Positions 26,305-35,269 of a stretch of 64,000 nucleotides of DNA are shown in pieces (position 1 is the stretch's first letter; each line of letters begins with the position of its first letter). The DNA is taken from the NCBI GenBank assembly GCA_903871605.1, contig CAIQHF010000051.1:62001-126000 (forward strand). The letters are read 5' to 3'. The notes under the pieces were generated by a model. It ran no database searches and had not been told where the DNA came from. It was given only the letters and a program-made list of their open reading frames with translations. The position numbers and the translations under genes were made by a program. This DNA comes from an uncultured Sphingomonadaceae bacterium. Its GTDB lineage: Bacteria > Pseudomonadota > Alphaproteobacteria > Sphingomonadales > Sphingomonadaceae.

Positions 26305-27772
26305 AACTGGCGCGCTTCGCCAGATACGCGGTCACCGCCGCGCGCAGCGTGTCTCCGCCGTGGAGGCCGAGCTTGGTCCGCCGCCATAATATGTCGTCGA
26401 CGCTCTTCGCCCATTCATGCTCGACGAGATAGTCGACCTCGCGCGTCGACAGTCCTTCGCCGAGATCGTCGAGCGACGTCGCGTCGCCCAGCACGCGATC
26501 GATCCGGGTGCCATAGGCGTGCGCCATCCGTGTCGCTGTGATCTCGTCGAGGAACGGCCAGCGCTGCCGCACTGTCTTGAGGAAGGCGGCGAAGTCGCTG
26601 TTGGGCAGGTCGCCGCCCGGCAGCGGCACGCCAGCGGTCCACGGCTTGCTCATCGTGGGCAGGAACGGCGCGAGCTTCTCGAGCGCATGTTCGGACAGGC
26701 GCCGATAGGTGGTGATCTTGCCCCCGAACGCCGAGAGCACCTGCGGCGATTCCCCGGTGCCGAGCCGCAGCACATAGTCGCGCGTGACCTCAGAGGCATT
26801 GGCGTGACCGTCGTCGAACAGCGGGCGCACCCCCGAATAACTCGACACGACGTCGCTCGGCGTGGTCTGCCGGATGAAATAGGCGTTGACGCTCGCGCAC
26901 AGATACTCGGTCTCGTCGGGATCGATCTTCGGGGCGGAGGGATCGCCCTCGAACGGTTTGTCGGTGGTGCCGATCAGCGTCAGATCGTCCTGGTACGGGA
27001 TGGCGAACACGATCCGCTTGTCCTCGTTCTGCAGGATGTAGGCGTGCTTGCCCTCGAACAGCTGCGGCACGATGATGTGGCTGCCCTTGACCAGCCGCGG
27101 CGGATTCTCGGCATGCGCCTGCGGCATGTCCTCAAGCACCTTGCCCACCCACGGACCGCCGGTGTTGGCGATCGCCGCGGCGGTGACGGTGCTGCCGTCG
27201 CCGAGCGTCGCCACCCAGCGGTCGCCCTCGCGCCGGGCGCGCTCGAAGCTGGTGTGTGTGCGGATGTCGGCGCCGCGCTCGGCGGCATCCACCGCGTTGA
27301 GGACGACCAGCCGCGCATCGTCGACCCAGCCATCCGAATAGACGAAGCCGCGCTTGATGGGTTTGAGCCCGTCACCCCATTTGGTCCGGTCGAGCCGCAC
27401 CCCGATCGACTTGGGCAGCCGGGTGCGGCCGCCGATATGGTCGTAGAGGAACAGCCCCATGCGGATCAGCCAGGCCGGGCGCATGCCCTTGGCGAGCGGC
27501 ATCACGAAGCGCATCGGCTTGATCAGATGCGGGGCTACGTCGAGGAGCTTCTCGCGTTCGGCAAGCGCTTCGCGGACGAGACGGAACTCGTAATATTCGA
27601 GATAGCGCAGCCCGCCGTGGATCAGCTTGGTGCTCGCCGACGAAGTATGCTCGGCGAGATCGTCGCGCTCGACGAGCAGCACGCGCAGGCCGCGCCCCGC
27701 CGCGTCACGCGCGATGCCGGTGCCGTTGACGCCGCCGCCGATCACCAGCAGGTCGAAATCGGGTGTGCTCAT
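26303..27772 (-). CDS. glpD: Aerobic glycerol-3-phosphate dehydrogenase
   Basis: 489 aa from ATG 27772; a TTG at 27781 is less convincing. FAD-dependent, membrane-associated enzyme that oxidises sn-glycerol 3-phosphate to dihydroxyacetone phosphate and reduces quinone. Features: N-terminal FAD Rossmann motif DLLVIGGGVNGTGIARDAAG, TSSASTKLIHGGLRYLEYYE (GlpD signature), PYQDDLTLIGTTDKPFEGDP, SYSGVRPLFDDGHANASEVT, and a C-terminal helical domain with RRTKLGLHGG. It ends the glpF-glpK-glpD unit, 16 bp after glpK. Confidence 0.95.
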   Translation of the reverse strand: MSTPDFDLLVIGGGVNGTGIARDAAGRGLRVLLVERDDLAEHTSSASTKLIHGGLRYLEYYEFRLVREALAEREKLLDVAPHLIKPMRFVMPLAKGMRPAWLIRMGLFLYDHIGGRTRLPKSIGVRLDRTKWGDGLKPIKRGFVYSDGWVDDARLVVLNAVDAAERGADIRTHTSFERARREGDRWVATLGDGSTVTAAAIANTGGPWVGKVLEDMPQAHAENPPRLVKGSHIIVPQLFEGKHAYILQNEDKRIVFAIPYQDDLTLIGTTDKPFEGDPSAPKIDPDETEYLCASVNAYFIRQTTPSDVVSSYSGVRPLFDDGHANASEVTRDYVLRLGTGESPQVLSAFGGKITTYRRLSEHALEKLAPFLPTMSKPWTAGVPLPGGDLPNSDFAAFLKTVRQRWPFLDEITATRMAHAYGTRIDRVLGDATSLDDLGEGLSTREVDYLVEHEWAKSVDDILWRRTKLGLHGGDTLRAAVTAYLAKRAS

Positions 27773-27788
27773 GCCGTGCAACTCTTCC

Positions 27789-29276
27789 TCAGCTCTTGGG
27801 CTTGGACCGGGTGCGCGACAGCGCTTCCTGCCAGCCCGCCTGAAGCGAGGCGCGTTCGTCCGCCTTCATATCGGGCATGAACGTGCGATCCTCCTTCCAG
27901 GTCGCAGCGATGTCGTCGGTGCCGTTCCACACCCCCGTCGCCATGCCCGCGAGGAAGGCGGCGCCCGCCGCAGTGGTCTCGATATTGGCGGGGCGCGCGA
28001 CCTCGGTGTCGAGCATGTTGGCGAGGAACTGGCAGAACCAGTCGTTCGCGGCCATGCCGCCGTCGACGCGGATCTGACGCGCGTCGCGTGCGCCGTCGGC
28101 GACCATCGCGTCGAGCAGGTCGGCGGTCTGGTAGGCAACCGATTCGAGCGCGGCACGCGCAATGTGCGATCCGGTCGCGGCGAAGGTCAGGCCCGTGATC
28201 GTCGCACGCGCGTCGGGATCCCAATGCGGCGCGCCGAGGCCGACGAAGGCGGGCACCATATAGACGCCGTCGTTGCCGTCGAGCTTGGTCGCCATGTCGT
28301 TGGTGTCGGCGGCGCGGTTGATCAGGCCGAGCCCGTCGCGCAACCACTTGACCGCCGCGCCCGCGACGAAGATCGAGCCCTCGAGCGCATAGGTGCGCTT
28401 GCCGCCCAGCTGATAGGCGATGGTGGTGAGCATGCCGTTCTTGCTGGTCAGCGCCTCGTCGCCGGTATTGAGCAGCACGAAGCAGCCGGTGCCGTAGGTC
28501 GACTTGGCGTCGCCGCGCGCGAAACAGGCTTGTCCCACGACGGCGGCCTGCTGGTCGCCCGCCATGCCACCGATCGGCACGGCGCTGCCGAGCAGATCGG
28601 TCGTCGTCTCGCCGAAGATCGTGGAATTGTCCCTGACCTTGGGGAGCAGGCTCTCTGGGATGTCGAGCATCTTGAGCATGTCGGCATCCCACTGGCCTTT
28701 GTGGATATCGAACAGCAGCGTGCGCGAGGCGTTGGAGGCGTCGGTCGCGTGGACCTTGCCGCCGGTCAGCCGCCACAAGAGAAAACTGTCGATCGTACCG
28801 AAGGCGAGCTCGCCCTTGTCGGCACGGGCGCGCACCCCGTCGACCTCGTCGAGGATCCACTTGAGCTTGGTGCCCGAGAAATAGGGGTCGAGGATCAGCC
28901 CGGTGCGTTCGCGGACCAGCGGCTCGCAGCCGTCCGCCTTGAGTTGCGCGCACAGCCTGGCGGTGCGGCGATCCTGCCAGACGATCGCATTGTGGACGGG
29001 CTCGCCGGTCTTGCGATCCCAGACGACCACGGTCTCGCGCTGGTTGGTGATGCCGATCCCGGCGACCTTGCCGCCGTCCTTCTCGGCTACCGCCTTCATC
29101 GTCCTGACCGTGTCGCGCCAGATGTCCTCGGCGTCGTGCTCGACCCAGCCCGAACGCGGATAATGCTGGTCGAACTCGTGGCGCTCGGTGTGGCGCGGCT
29201 GGCCATCGGTGCCGAAGGTCATGCTGCGCGTCGAGGTGGTGCCCTGGTCGATCGCCAGGATGATGGTATCGCTCAC
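27789..29276 (-). CDS. glpK: Glycerol kinase
   Basis: 495 aa, GTG start, normal length. Phosphorylates glycerol with ATP to glycerol 3-phosphate in the cytoplasm. FGGY-kinase features: ILAIDQGTTSTRSMTFGTDG at the N-terminus, GITNQRETVVVWDRKTGEPV, GTGCFVLLNTGDEALTSKNG, and VDGGMAANDWFCQFLANMLD near the C-terminus. It sits between the facilitator GlpF (17 bp upstream) and GlpD, so uptake, trapping and oxidation of glycerol are encoded in order. Confidence 0.96.
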   Translation of the reverse strand: MSDTIILAIDQGTTSTRSMTFGTDGQPRHTERHEFDQHYPRSGWVEHDAEDIWRDTVRTMKAVAEKDGGKVAGIGITNQRETVVVWDRKTGEPVHNAIVWQDRRTARLCAQLKADGCEPLVRERTGLILDPYFSGTKLKWILDEVDGVRARADKGELAFGTIDSFLLWRLTGGKVHATDASNASRTLLFDIHKGQWDADMLKMLDIPESLLPKVRDNSTIFGETTTDLLGSAVPIGGMAGDQQAAVVGQACFARGDAKSTYGTGCFVLLNTGDEALTSKNGMLTTIAYQLGGKRTYALEGSIFVAGAAVKWLRDGLGLINRAADTNDMATKLDGNDGVYMVPAFVGLGAPHWDPDARATITGLTFAATGSHIARAALESVAYQTADLLDAMVADGARDARQIRVDGGMAANDWFCQFLANMLDTEVARPANIETTAAGAAFLAGMATGVWNGTDDIAATWKEDRTFMPDMKADERASLQAGWQEALSRTRSKPKS

Positions 29277-29292
29277 GCCTTGCTCTCCTGCG

Positions 29293-30102
29293 TCATTGTG
29301 GTTCCGCCGGCGCTTTCGCGCGCGGCAGGAAGGGGCGGATCAGCAGATGCTGCGCGCCGCCGCCGATCAGTCCGCCGATCAGGGGTGCGACGATCGGCAC
29401 CCACCAATAGTTGCCGACGCCCGGGAAGGCCGACGCATCCCAGCCCATCAGCCAGGCGAGGCTGCGCGGCCCCAGATCGCGGGCCGGATTGAGCGCCCAG
29501 GCCTCGAGATAGCCCGCCGATGCGCCGATCAACGCGACCAACAGCCCGATCACGATCGCGCCGAAATTGGCCTGCGGCGCCATGGTGTTGAACTCGTCGG
29601 TGACCGCAAAGATGCCGAACATCAGCAGGCCGGTCAGGATGATCTCGTCGACGAAGCCCTTCATCGGCGTCACCGCGGTGCCGGGCGCGGTGAAGAACAC
29701 GCCAGCCGCGCCACCCGCGGCACGCGTCAGATGTTGGGTCGCGTTGAAATGATCGATGACGTTGAAATAGAGCGCATAGACCAATGCCGCGCCGAGGAAT
29801 GCCCCGATCAGCTGCGCGCACCAATAGGGCAACACCTTCTTCCACGGGAAGCCGCGATAGACCGCGAGCGCCAGCGTCACCGCGGGATTGGCGTGCGTGC
29901 CCGATACCGCGCCGGTCACGTAGATCGCGATCGACACCGCCATGCCCCAGGTGATGCAGACGCCCCAATAGGCGGTCTTATAGGGGCTGGGATCGTAGAG
30001 GATATACATGCCGGCGACCGAGCAGCCGAAGGTGATGATGATCAGTATCGCCACCGCCTCGGAAATCAGCTCTCCCAGCAGCGCCTTGCGGTCGGGGGTC
30101 AT
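29293..30102 (-). CDS. glpF: Glycerol facilitator, aquaporin family
   Basis: 269 aa from ATG 30102 with AGGAGAG upstream. The frame is open much further upstream, but that part is antisense to the aldolase gene and is not coding. Six membrane helices and two half-helices carrying the aquaporin motifs: NPA in SGTHANPAVTLALAVYRG and NPARD in WALNPARDLGPRSLAWLM. The Asp after the second NPA motif is typical of aquaglyceroporins. It diverges from the class I aldolase gene across a 219-bp control region in which I found no clear GlpR site. Confidence 0.93.
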   Translation of the reverse strand: MTPDRKALLGELISEAVAILIIITFGCSVAGMYILYDPSPYKTAYWGVCITWGMAVSIAIYVTGAVSGTHANPAVTLALAVYRGFPWKKVLPYWCAQLIGAFLGAALVYALYFNVIDHFNATQHLTRAAGGAAGVFFTAPGTAVTPMKGFVDEIILTGLLMFGIFAVTDEFNTMAPQANFGAIVIGLLVALIGASAGYLEAWALNPARDLGPRSLAWLMGWDASAFPGVGNYWWVPIVAPLIGGLIGGGAQHLLIRPFLPRAKAPAEPQ

Positions 30103-30321
30103 CGGCGGTCTCTCCTGGCTGCCGCGCGTTCGACGCGCCGGGTCGGTCCGACGAGCGTTACGACGATGCGCGGGATCGCTCAATCCGCGATCGCCCGCCA
30201 GGCTTATCCGCCATGACAACGTTGCCTGCGGTGTTCCGTGCTTGCGGAGCGCGGCGAGTTTTGGTGCAAGGGCGCGCAATCTTCCCGCGGCGTTCCCAAA
30301 AGCCTGCCAGCCCAAGCGAGT

Positions 30322-31239
30322 ATGACCATCATGACCGACGATATGACGATCCAGAAGATGGCCGACCAGATGGCCGCCAAGGGGGGCTTCATCGCAGCGC
30401 TCGACCAGAGCGGCGGATCGACGCCGGGCGCGCTCAAGCTCTACGGCATCCCCGAAGAAAGCTATTCGGGCGACGCCGAGATGTTCGCGCTGATGCATGC
30501 GATGCGCGTCCGGATCATGACAGCACCGGCGTTCACCGGCGACAAGGTGATCGCGGCGATCCTGTTCGAGGCGACGATGGACGGCGAGGCGGCGGGCGTG
30601 CCGGTGCCGACCTATCTGTGGAAGGAGCGCGGCATCGTGCCGTTCCTCAAGGTCGACAAGGGGCTCGAGACCGAGACCGACGGGGTCAGCCTGATGAAGC
30701 CGATTCCCGGGCTCGACGACCTGCTCGCGCGGGCGGTCAAGCTGGGCATCTTCGGCACCAAGATGCGATCGACGATCAACCTGCCCTCGCCGACCGGGAT
30801 CGCGGCGATCGCCAGGCAGCAGTTCGAGATCGCGGCCCAGATCGCGAAGCACGGGCTGGTGCCGATCCTCGAACCCGAGGTGCTGATCAAGAGCCCCGAC
30901 AAGGCGGGCGCCGAGGCGATCCTGCTCGCCGAGCTGACCAAGGGCCTCGATGCGCTGCCCGATGGCGAGCAGGTGATGCTCAAGGTGACGATCCCGGAGC
31001 AGGCCGATCTCTATGCGCCGCTGATCGCGCACCGGAATGTGACGCGCGTCGTCGCGCTGTCGGGCGGCTATTCGCGGGCGGAGGCGTGCGCCAGGCTCGC
31101 CGAGAATCACGGCATGATCGCCAGCTTCTCGCGCGCGCTGCTCGGCGACCTGCGCGTCGACCAGGACGACGCGACCTTCGACGCGACGCTCAAGACCGCG
31201 ATCGACGAGATTTATGAGGCTTCGACCGAGAAGGCGTGA
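30322..31239 (+). CDS. Class I fructose-bisphosphate aldolase
   Basis: 305 aa from ATG 30322; ATG 30331 is also possible. Schiff-base aldolase that splits fructose 1,6-bisphosphate to DHAP and glyceraldehyde 3-phosphate. Features: [20 protein letters not shown] at the N-terminus, [18 protein letters not shown] segment ([20 protein letters not shown]), [37 protein letters not shown] with the candidate Schiff-base Lys, and [20 protein letters not shown] for phosphate binding. It diverges from glpFKD, whose product DHAP is a substrate for the gluconeogenic reaction of the enzyme. Confidence 0.92.
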   Translation: MTIMTDDMTIQKMADQMAAKGGFIAALDQSGGSTPGALKLYGIPEESYSGDAEMFALMHAMRVRIMTAPAFTGDKVIAAILFEATMDGEAAGVPVPTYLWKERGIVPFLKVDKGLETETDGVSLMKPIPGLDDLLARAVKLGIFGTKMRSTINLPSPTGIAAIARQQFEIAAQIAKHGLVPILEPEVLIKSPDKAGAEAILLAELTKGLDALPDGEQVMLKVTIPEQADLYAPLIAHRNVTRVVALSGGYSRAEACARLAENHGMIASFSRALLGDLRVDQDDATFDATLKTAIDEIYEASTEKA

Positions 31240-31252
31240 TCCGCGCTTCCAT

Positions 31253-31348
31253 CCGTCGTCCCGGCGCAAGCCGGGATCCATGGACGGCGGCGCGCTCGAT
31301 CGTCGGGCGTTCCGTATCCATGGGTCCCGACTTTCGTCGGGACGACGG
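31253..31348. repeat. Mirrored palindromic intergenic repeat pair (CCCGGCGCAAGCCGGGATCCATGG type)
   Basis: CCGTCGTCCCGGCGCAAGCC (unit 31253-31284, ending GGGATCCATGGA) is mirrored at 31317-31348 by TCCATGGGTCCCGACTTTCG (continuing TCGGGACGACGG). The core hairpin is of the same kind as the pair at 25448 but with a different flank. It lies between the aldolase and msrB and could serve as transcript end for the aldolase. Confidence 0.8.
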
Positions 31349-31432
31349 GTGAGGCTCGAGCACGGCCGGCACCAGCCCCCTCGACAAGCGCCTCCCGGCT
31401 CACCATTTCGGGGGTCGTACGGGAGACCCATC

Positions 31433-31882
31433 ATGGCCGACTATCGCAAGACCCCCGAAGCGCTCGCCGCGCTGACCCCCGAGCAATATCGCGTCACGCA
31501 GCAAAGTGGCACCGAACGCCCCGGCACCGGCGCGCTGCTCGGCAACAAGGCGCCCGGCATCTATGTCGACATCGTCTCGGGCGAGCCGCTGTTCGCCTCG
31601 TCCGACAAATATGAGAGCGGCTGCGGCTGGCCGAGCTTCACCAAGCCGATCGAGCCCGCCAACGTCGCCGAGCTGCGCGACGTGACGCACGGCATGCTGC
31701 GCACCGAAGTCCGCTCGACGCATGGCGACAGCCATCTCGGTCATGTCTTTCCCGACGGGCCGCGCGATCGCGGCGGCTTGCGCTATTGCATCAACTCGGC
31801 GTCGCTGCGCTTCGTGGCGCGCGACGACATGGAGGCCGAGGGCTATGGCGCCTATCTGAGCCAGGTGGAGGAAATCGCATGA
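31433..31882 (+). CDS. msrB: Peptide-methionine (R)-S-oxide reductase MsrB
   Basis: 149 aa. Reduces the R epimer of methionine sulfoxide in proteins. Catalytic Cys119 in [14 protein letters not shown], substrate-binding [20 protein letters not shown] with possible resolving Cys64, and [16 protein letters not shown]. The two zinc-binding CxxC pairs of many MsrBs are absent, so this is the zinc-free type. No signal peptide, hence cytoplasmic. Translationally coupled to msrA by a 4-bp overlap. Confidence 0.94.
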   Translation: MADYRKTPEALAALTPEQYRVTQQSGTERPGTGALLGNKAPGIYVDIVSGEPLFASSDKYESGCGWPSFTKPIEPANVAELRDVTHGMLRTEVRSTHGDSHLGHVFPDGPRDRGGLRYCINSASLRFVARDDMEAEGYGAYLSQVEEIA

Positions 31883-32391
31883 GCACCGAACGCGCAGTCC
31901 TCGCCGGCGGCTGTTTCTGGGGCATGCAGGATCTGATCCGCAAGCAGCCCGGCGTGATATCGACGCGCGTCGGCTATTCGGGCGGCGAGGTCCCCAACGC
32001 GACCTATCGCAACCACGGCAACCACGCCGAGGCGATCGAGATCGTCTATGATCCGGCGGTGACAAGCTACCGCGCGATGCTCGAATTTTTCTTCCAGATC
32101 CACGACCCGACCACCAGAAACCGCCAGGGAAACGACATCGGCGCGAGCTATCGCTCGGCGATCTTCTACGCCTCGCCCGAGCAGAAGGCAGTTGCCGAAG
32201 ACACGATCGCCGATGTCGAGGCTTCGGGGCTGTGGCCCGGCAAGGTGGTCACCGAGCTGGCGCCGCTGGGCGATTTCTGGGAGGCCGAGCCCGAGCACCA
32301 GGACTATCTCGAGCGCATTCCGCACGGCTATACCTGTCACTTCATCCGTCCGGGCTGGAAACTGCCGCACCGCGCAGGCGCGACGGCCTGA
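31879..32391 (+). CDS. msrA: Peptide-methionine (S)-S-oxide reductase MsrA
   Basis: 170 aa. Reduces the S epimer of methionine sulfoxide. Catalytic motif [17 protein letters not shown] at residues 10-26, then [20 protein letters not shown] and [20 protein letters not shown], all canonical. ATG 31879 overlaps the msrB stop, so both stereoisomers are repaired from one transcript. The next gene starts 9 bp later. Confidence 0.95.
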   Translation: MSTERAVLAGGCFWGMQDLIRKQPGVISTRVGYSGGEVPNATYRNHGNHAEAIEIVYDPAVTSYRAMLEFFFQIHDPTTRNRQGNDIGASYRSAIFYASPEQKAVAEDTIADVEASGLWPGKVVTELAPLGDFWEAEPEHQDYLERIPHGYTCHFIRPGWKLPHRAGATA

Positions 32392-32400
32392 GCGGGCGCG

Positions 32401-33561
32401 GTGGCGCATCACGGCGACTATCAGACCGCGATATACGGCGCCGGGCTGCGCGGCATCCTGCCCTCGCTGCCCGTCGATTTCGCCACGCTGGAGGCGCGCG
32501 CCGTCGCCGCGCTGCCGCCATCGGTGCGCGACTATGTGCAGGGTGGCTGCGGCGACGAATTCACCCAGAACCATAATGTCGAGGCATTCCACCATTGGGG
32601 GATGATCCCCCGGATGATGGTCGACACCTCGACGCGCGACCTTTCGGTCGAGCTGTTCGGGATGACACTGCCGACGCCGCTGCTGATGAGTCCGGTCGGC
32701 GTGATCGGGATCTGTACGCAAGATCAGCATGGCGATCTCGCCGCCGCGCGCGCGTCGGTTGCAACCAACGTGCCGCTGATCGCCTCGACCTTGTCCAACG
32801 ACCCGCTCGAGACGGTGGCCGGGGCGCTCGCCGACACCCCCGGCTTCTTCCAGCTCTATACGCCCAAGAACAGGGCGCTCGCCGAAAGCCTCGTCCACCG
32901 CGCCGAGGCGGCGGGCTACAAGGGCATCGTCGTCACGCTCGACACCTGGGTGACGGGCTGGCGCCCGCGCGATCTCAATACCGCCAACTTTCCGCAGCTG
33001 CGCGGGCAGGTGCTCGCCAACTATGTCTCCGATCCCATCTTCCGCGCGATGCTGCCCCGGCCGCCGGAGGAGGATGGCGCCGCCGCGGTTGGGCTGTGGG
33101 CGGCGACGTTCGGCAAGGTGCTGACGTGGGACGACCTGCCCTGGCTGCGTTCGCTCACCAAGCTGCCGCTCATCCTCAAGGGCATCTGCCACCCCGATGA
33201 TGCGCGACGCGCGATCGATGGCGGAGCCGACGCGATCTATTGCTCGAATCATGGCGGGCGGCAGGCAAATGGCGGGATCGCTGCGATCGACATGCTGCCC
33301 GGCGTCGTCGCGGCTGCAGGAAAAACACCCGTGCTGTTCGATTCGGGTATCCGATCGGGCAGCGATGTGATCAAGGCACTCGCGCTCGGCGCGACCGCGG
33401 TCGGCGTCGGCCGCCCCTATGTCTATGGTCTGGCGCTCGGCGGCGCGGACGGCGCGGCGCATGTGCTCAAATGCCTGCTCGCCGAAGCCGATCTGTTGAT
33501 GGCGGTCAACGGCATGCCGACGCTTGCCGACGTGCGCGCGGCGGGCGCGATGCGGATCTAG
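32401..33561 (+). CDS. FMN-dependent alpha-hydroxy acid oxidase, lactate 2-monooxygenase-like
   Basis: 386 aa, GTG start. FMN TIM-barrel family. N-terminal DYVQGGCGDEFTQNHNVEAF, LMSPVGVIGICTQDQHGDLA, FQLYTPKNRALAESLV, and the catalytic block DAIYCSNHGGRQANGGIAAI with the base His, then LFDSGIRSGSDVIKALALGA for FMN phosphate. The extended loop and VTLDTWVTGWRPRDLNTAN favour lactate 2-monooxygenase (lactate + O2 to acetate + CO2) over a simple oxidase. It follows msrA by 9 bp and is probably cotranscribed. Its end meets the convergent COQ4 gene tail to tail. Confidence 0.82.
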   Translation: MAHHGDYQTAIYGAGLRGILPSLPVDFATLEARAVAALPPSVRDYVQGGCGDEFTQNHNVEAFHHWGMIPRMMVDTSTRDLSVELFGMTLPTPLLMSPVGVIGICTQDQHGDLAAARASVATNVPLIASTLSNDPLETVAGALADTPGFFQLYTPKNRALAESLVHRAEAAGYKGIVVTLDTWVTGWRPRDLNTANFPQLRGQVLANYVSDPIFRAMLPRPPEEDGAAAVGLWAATFGKVLTWDDLPWLRSLTKLPLILKGICHPDDARRAIDGGADAIYCSNHGGRQANGGIAAIDMLPGVVAAAGKTPVLFDSGIRSGSDVIKALALGATAVGVGRPYVYGLALGGADGAAHVLKCLLAEADLLMAVNGMPTLADVRAAGAMRI

Positions 33562-33565
33562 CGGC

Positions 33566-34351
33566 CTAGTGCAGCGCGGCGGGCGTCGTCGCGCGGACAT
33601 GCGCCACGACCGCGCGATAACGTCCGGGCGGCGCGATGCCGAGCCGCGCGCGCGCCGCCTCGAGCGGTTCGCCGAGCAGGGTCTCGTAATCGACCGCTGG
33701 CAGCCATGTCGCGCGCCGCCCGTGACGATATCCCTCGAGGATCGCACGCCGCACGCCCGGTACGCCGCTGCCGCCGCGCACGCCGGCGCCGAGCGCGATC
33801 ATCAGCCAGCCGAGCCCGCGCGTCTGCGCATAGGAGAAGGCGACCAGGCACGCCTCGCCAAGCGGATCGCGGCCATAGCCGGTGAGGATGTGCCAGATGT
33901 CATGGACGTCGCGGATGCGGCGGCCGTACCAGGCGATCGGGCTCGGCGCGTCGATCAGCTCGGCACGCAGCCCGCGCTGGCTCTCCTTGACCAGACCCTC
34001 GGCAGACAGATTCTCCGACCAGACGAAATCGCGATAGGCAGCCCCCACGCTGCCGGGCGCCAAGCGGGCGAGCCAGTCGCGATCCATCAGCCGGCCGGCA
34101 AGCTCGGTGCGCTCATAGGCCAGCCGCGCGCCAGTGGGCAGGCCGATCAGCCGCAGATAGCCGCGCCGCGTTGCCGGCGGGTTGAGCGCGCGCATGATCT
34201 CGAACACCTGCCGGGTATCCTCCGGGTCCGCAAGCAACCGGCGCAGCGCACGAAACGCCGTTCGCCACTCGCGCCGAAAGCGGACGGGCAGGCCGCGGCC
34301 GGTGTCCGCGGGGATCCGGTCGTACCCGTCCCTCGCAAGCAGGATCGTCAT
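33566..34351 (-). CDS. coq4: COQ4 family ubiquinone biosynthesis protein
   Basis: 261 aa. The COQ4 metal-binding motif HDxxH-x11-E is present as His150-Asp151-x-x-His154 and Glu166 (VHDIWHILTGYGRDPLGEA). Preceding blocks LARLAPGSVGAAYRDFVWSE and following SYAQTRGLGWLMIALG also fit. COQ4 is needed for ubiquinone synthesis, where recent work assigns C1 decarboxylation/hydroxylation of the ring. GAAGGAG lies before the ATG. Monocistronic, with a 358-bp gap behind it. Confidence 0.88.
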   Translation of the reverse strand: MTILLARDGYDRIPADTGRGLPVRFRREWRTAFRALRRLLADPEDTRQVFEIMRALNPPATRRGYLRLIGLPTGARLAYERTELAGRLMDRDWLARLAPGSVGAAYRDFVWSENLSAEGLVKESQRGLRAELIDAPSPIAWYGRRIRDVHDIWHILTGYGRDPLGEACLVAFSYAQTRGLGWLMIALGAGVRGGSGVPGVRRAILEGYRHGRRATWLPAVDYETLLGEPLEAARARLGIAPPGRYRAVVAHVRATTPAALH

Positions 34352-34709
34352 CCGAGTCTCCTTCAGCGTCTGGATGTGGCGCGATGCGTCGCCAGATCAA
34401 TAGCATATCGCGCGACGAGCGTCGCGCAGCGCGGCTGTACCGGCTCGCCGGCGCCGATCGGCGGCCGCTCAACGGGGCGCAACCTTGACTTTGCGGCGGC
34501 CGGAGCGCAGAGCGTAGGGATTGGCGATCGTTTCTGCGACCCGCCGGATCGCATCCTGGCAGCGCTGGCTACCGCGTGTGAAAGCGACTTGCCGTCGCGA
34601 CCCAGCACAGGATGCCGCCATGACAGCCCGCACGCCCCACGATCGGCGCTGAGCCGACGATTCTCGCTATCGTCGCGTCTCCCCCCACCACAGACTTACT
34701 AGGATCATC
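34352..34709. other. 358-bp intergenic region, no confident gene
   Basis: Lies between the coq4 start and the small gene at 34710. A 50-codon minus-strand frame (34469-34621, starting with ATG) ends in a basic stretch GRRKVKVAPR, but it has no good ribosome binding site and I could not recognise it. No tRNA-like fold or clear promoter consensus was found. It must contain the coq4 promoter (minus) and that of the small gene (plus). Confidence 0.4.
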
Positions 34710-34919
34710 ATGTCGAGAATCGCAGTGCGCCCCTATCTGGTGGCCAAGGATGCCGAAGGCAGTTTCCGCGTGACGGTGCGCACGACGCGCTTCAATTCGC
34801 AGGGCTATCCGCTGGTCACCGCGACGATGCTCGACGGCGGCTTCCCGACCGCGACCTCGGCTCGCACCTATTTGCGCGACACCTATCAGGCGCAGGCGAC
34901 GGACATCGCCACCAAATAA
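34710..34919 (+). CDS. Small protein of unknown function (69 aa)
   Basis: 69 aa, soluble. MSRIAVRPYLVAKDAEGSFR begins two predicted beta strands, followed by TTRFNSQGYPLVTATMLDGG and a helix ATSARTYLRDTYQAQATDIA. AGGATC lies just upstream. Codon third positions are strongly G/C, as in true genes of this genome. No family recognised. A second, even smaller basic protein follows at 53 bp on the same strand. Confidence 0.6.
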   Translation: MSRIAVRPYLVAKDAEGSFRVTVRTTRFNSQGYPLVTATMLDGGFPTATSARTYLRDTYQAQATDIATK

Positions 34920-34971
34920 ACCCGACCGTTCGCCCGCGGCGGACGGCAATCCATCAGATCAGGAATTTACC

Positions 34972-35091
34972 ATGGGCCAGCTGCGCACCGCCAACAAGCG
35001 CCACAATCGCACTCTCGCCAAGACGATCGCCGCCGGCAAGCCGCCAGTGGCAGCCGCCGTTGTGCAACCCAAGGCCGGCTCGACCAAATAG
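34972..35091 (+). CDS. Very small basic protein (39 aa)
   Basis: 39 aa: MGQLRTANKRHNRTLAKTIA is a basic amphipathic start, and the rest is Ala/Pro-rich and ends AGSTK. A clear AGGAAT ribosome binding site lies 9-14 nt before the ATG. Basic N-termini such as L-R-x-A-N-K-R-H-x-R occur in small sphingomonad proteins I cannot name. Nucleic-acid binding is conceivable from the charge only. Probably cotranscribed with the gene at 34710. Confidence 0.5.
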   Translation: MGQLRTANKRHNRTLAKTIAAGKPPVAAAVVQPKAGSTK

Positions 35092-35269
35092 GCCGGCTGA
35101 GCGGTCGTCACACCGGGCCGGGCGCGCGTCGTGGCGGCGCGTCGCTTTGCCCGTTGGAATCCTGCGCGAATCGACCATGATGCGCGAGCCCGCCGGACGG
35201 CGCGGCGATGGGGTCGGGCGACGCGTGCCCATCGCCATCGGGATGGATCGAACGACGAGGATGCCGCAT

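Noticed and set aside
23893..26541. An 882-codon open frame over fhs and beyond
   Set aside because: It is a shadow of fhs in another frame, Arg/Ala/Gly-rich with no recognisable domain; high G+C suppresses stop codons.
30103..30321. GlpR operator between glpF and the aldolase gene
   Set aside because: Only imperfect, G+C-rich partial repeats were seen; nothing like a known GlpR site.
30103..31434. Upstream extension of glpF to more than 700 codons
   Set aside because: The extra part is antisense to the aldolase gene and unlike any aquaporin; the ATG at 30102 has a good ribosome binding site.
34469..34621. 50-codon minus-strand ORF ending in a basic tail
   Set aside because: Starts with ATG but lacks a convincing ribosome binding site and any recognisable similarity; kept only as a note in the intergenic entry.
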